A stretch of 6,844 nt of DNA from an uncultured Pseudomonas sp. (lineage in GTDB: Bacteria; Pseudomonadota; Gammaproteobacteria; Pseudomonadales; Pseudomonadaceae): assembly GCA_937863915.1 (NCBI GenBank), contig CALMID010000451.1:1-6844 (forward strand), in the 5' to 3' direction. Position 1 is the first letter of the stretch. The number at the start of each line of letters is the position of its first letter. The notes under the pieces were generated by a model. It was not told the origin of the DNA. It saw only the letters and a list, made by a program, of their open reading frames with translations, and did no database searches. This document shows, piece by piece, positions 5,644-6,844 of the stretch. A program made the position numbers and the translations under genes.

Positions 5644-6844
5644 ATGACTCTGCGTAAATTCGCAGGGCTTGGAGCCCTTTTGTCCCTCGTTACCCCCGGC
5701 ATCGCCATGGCTGACGAGGTTGTACTGAATACCGGCGATACCGCATGGATGCTGGTCGCCTCCCTGCTCGTCCTGTTCATGACCATTCCCGGTCTGGCGC
5801 TGTTCTACGGCGGCATGGTGCGTTCCAAGAACGTGCTGTCGGTGATGATGCAGTGCTTCGCCATCACCGGCCTGATCAGCCTGCTGTGGGTGATCTACGG
5901 CTACAGCATGGCGTTCGACACCACCGGCATGGAGAAGGGTGTCACCAACCTCAACTCCTTCGTCGGCGGCCTGTCCAAGGCCTTCCTCAGCGGCGTGGAC
6001 ACCAGCAGCCTGGTGTATGCGATTCCGGAAAGCGTGTTCATCGTCTTCCAGATGACCTTCGCCATCATCACCCCGGCCCTGATCGTCGGTGCCTTCGCCG
6101 AGCGCATGAAGTTCTCCGCGATGCTGATCTTCATGGCCGTGTGGTTCACCCTGGTCTACGCCCCGATGTGCCACATGGTCTGGTCCGGTGACGGCGCCTT
6201 CCTGTGGGACGAAGGCGTTCTGGACTTCGCCGGTGGCACCGTGGTGCACATCAACGCCGGTATCGCCGGCCTGGTAGCCTGCCTGGTGCTGGGCAAGCGC
6301 AAGGGCTTCCCGACGACCGCCATGGCGCCGCACAACCTGGGCTACACCCTGATGGGCGCTGCCATGCTGTGGATCGGCTGGTTCGGCTTCAACGCCGGTT
6401 CCGCCGTGGCCGCCAACGGCACTGCCGGTATGGCCATGCTGGTCACCCAGATCGCCACCGCTGCCGCTGCTCTGGGCTGGATGTTCGCCGAGTGGCTGAC
6501 CCACGGTAAGCCGAGCGCTCTGGGCATCGCTTCCGGTGTGGTTGCCGGTCTGGTGGCCATCACCCCGGCTGCCGGCACCGCTGGCCCGATGGGCGCCATC
6601 GTCATCGGCCTGGCTTCCGGCGTGATCTGCTTCTTCTGCGCCACCAGCCTCAAGCGCAAGCTGGGCTACGACGACTCCCTGGACGCCTTCGGCGTGCACG
6701 GCGTGGGCGGCATCGTCGGTGCCATCCTGACCGGTGTGTTCGCAGCTCCGGCTCTGGGCGGTTTCGGCACTGTCGAGGACATCGGCGGCCAGGTCTGGAC
6801 CCAGTTCATCGGCGTAGCCTTCAACGTGATCTACACCGGTATCG
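5644..6844 (+). CDS. amtB: ammonium channel AmtB, 3' end outside the window
   Basis: The first 400 codons are present; the family is usually about 410-450 residues with the leader, so only the last helix and cytoplasmic tail are likely missing. Residues 1-23 form a cleavable signal peptide ending AMA before DEVVLNTG, as in other bacterial AmtB precursors. Pore features match E. coli AmtB: the Phe-gate residue in QMTFAIITPALIVGAFAERM (Phe139, equivalent to Phe107), Asp194 in LDFAGGTVVHINAG (equivalent to Asp160), and the twin pore histidines His202 and His352 (equivalent to His168 and His318), the latter in FGVHGVGGIVG. WIGWFGFNAGSA (243-254) is the Amt/MEP/Rh signature region. The trimeric inner-membrane protein conducts ammonium when it is scarce and is blocked by GlnK. 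AGGAG lies 7 nt before the start. It is in an operon with glnK. Confidence 0.97.
   Translation, partial: MTLRKFAGLGALLSLVTPGIAMADEVVLNTGDTAWMLVASLLVLFMTIPGLALFYGGMVRSKNVLSVMMQCFAITGLISLLWVIYGYSMAFDTTGMEKGVTNLNSFVGGLSKAFLSGVDTSSLVYAIPESVFIVFQMTFAIITPALIVGAFAERMKFSAMLIFMAVWFTLVYAPMCHMVWSGDGAFLWDEGVLDFAGGTVVHINAGIAGLVACLVLGKRKGFPTTAMAPHNLGYTLMGAAMLWIGWFGFNAGSAVAANGTAGMAMLVTQIATAAAALGWMFAEWLTHGKPSALGIASGVVAGLVAITPAAGTAGPMGAIVIGLASGVICFFCATSLKRKLGYDDSLDAFGVHGVGGIVGAILTGVFAAPALGGFGTVEDIGGQVWTQFIGVAFNVIYTGI

Overview
The window is GC-rich and gene-dense. Its gene order, divergent ubiK-comM (yifB) and glnK-amtB, is a familiar gammaproteobacterial and especially Pseudomonas arrangement, and the predicted proteins read like Pseudomonas ones. 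No mobile element, rRNA, tRNA, CRISPR array or phage gene is visible. I see ordinary chromosomal housekeeping and transport genes plus one informative regulatory region. I do not see a novel defence or mobile system.

Layout. Positions 1-190 hold the start of a leftward lipoprotein gene (LEA type 2/WHy family) that runs off the left edge. Positions 191-618 are a divergent intergenic region with an AT-rich core, an inverted repeat and a 9-bp direct repeat. Positions 619-2061 encode a rightward sodium:solute symporter of unknown substrate. A perfect 10-bp-stem hairpin at 2099-2123 separates it from a convergent leftward cluster. In transcription order that cluster is ubiK (ubiquinone biosynthesis accessory factor, 4854-4582), comM/yifB (AAA+ Mg-chelatase-like helicase, 4542-3040) and an exported alpha/beta hydrolase (3008-2130). 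Gaps of about 30-40 bp suggest one operon.

From 4855 to 5262 lies the control region shared by ubiK (leftward) and glnK (rightward). It holds an extended -10 promoter for ubiK and a strong sigma-54 (-24/-12) promoter for glnK. Upstream of the sigma-54 promoter are two degenerate NtrC-like sites at about -109 and -142 and an AT-rich IHF-like stretch. A structured leader of about 180 nt follows. Downstream come glnK (5263-5601, PII signal protein) and amtB (5644 to the right edge, ammonium channel, 3' end missing).

How the genes work together: under nitrogen limitation NtrC and RpoN would switch on glnK-amtB. AmtB imports ammonium, and GlnK, uridylylated at Tyr51 when nitrogen is scarce, binds and closes AmtB when nitrogen becomes plentiful. 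The ubiK-comM pair is housekeeping (quinone synthesis and recombination during DNA uptake). The hydrolase and symporter are accessory genes whose substrates cannot be read from the sequence.
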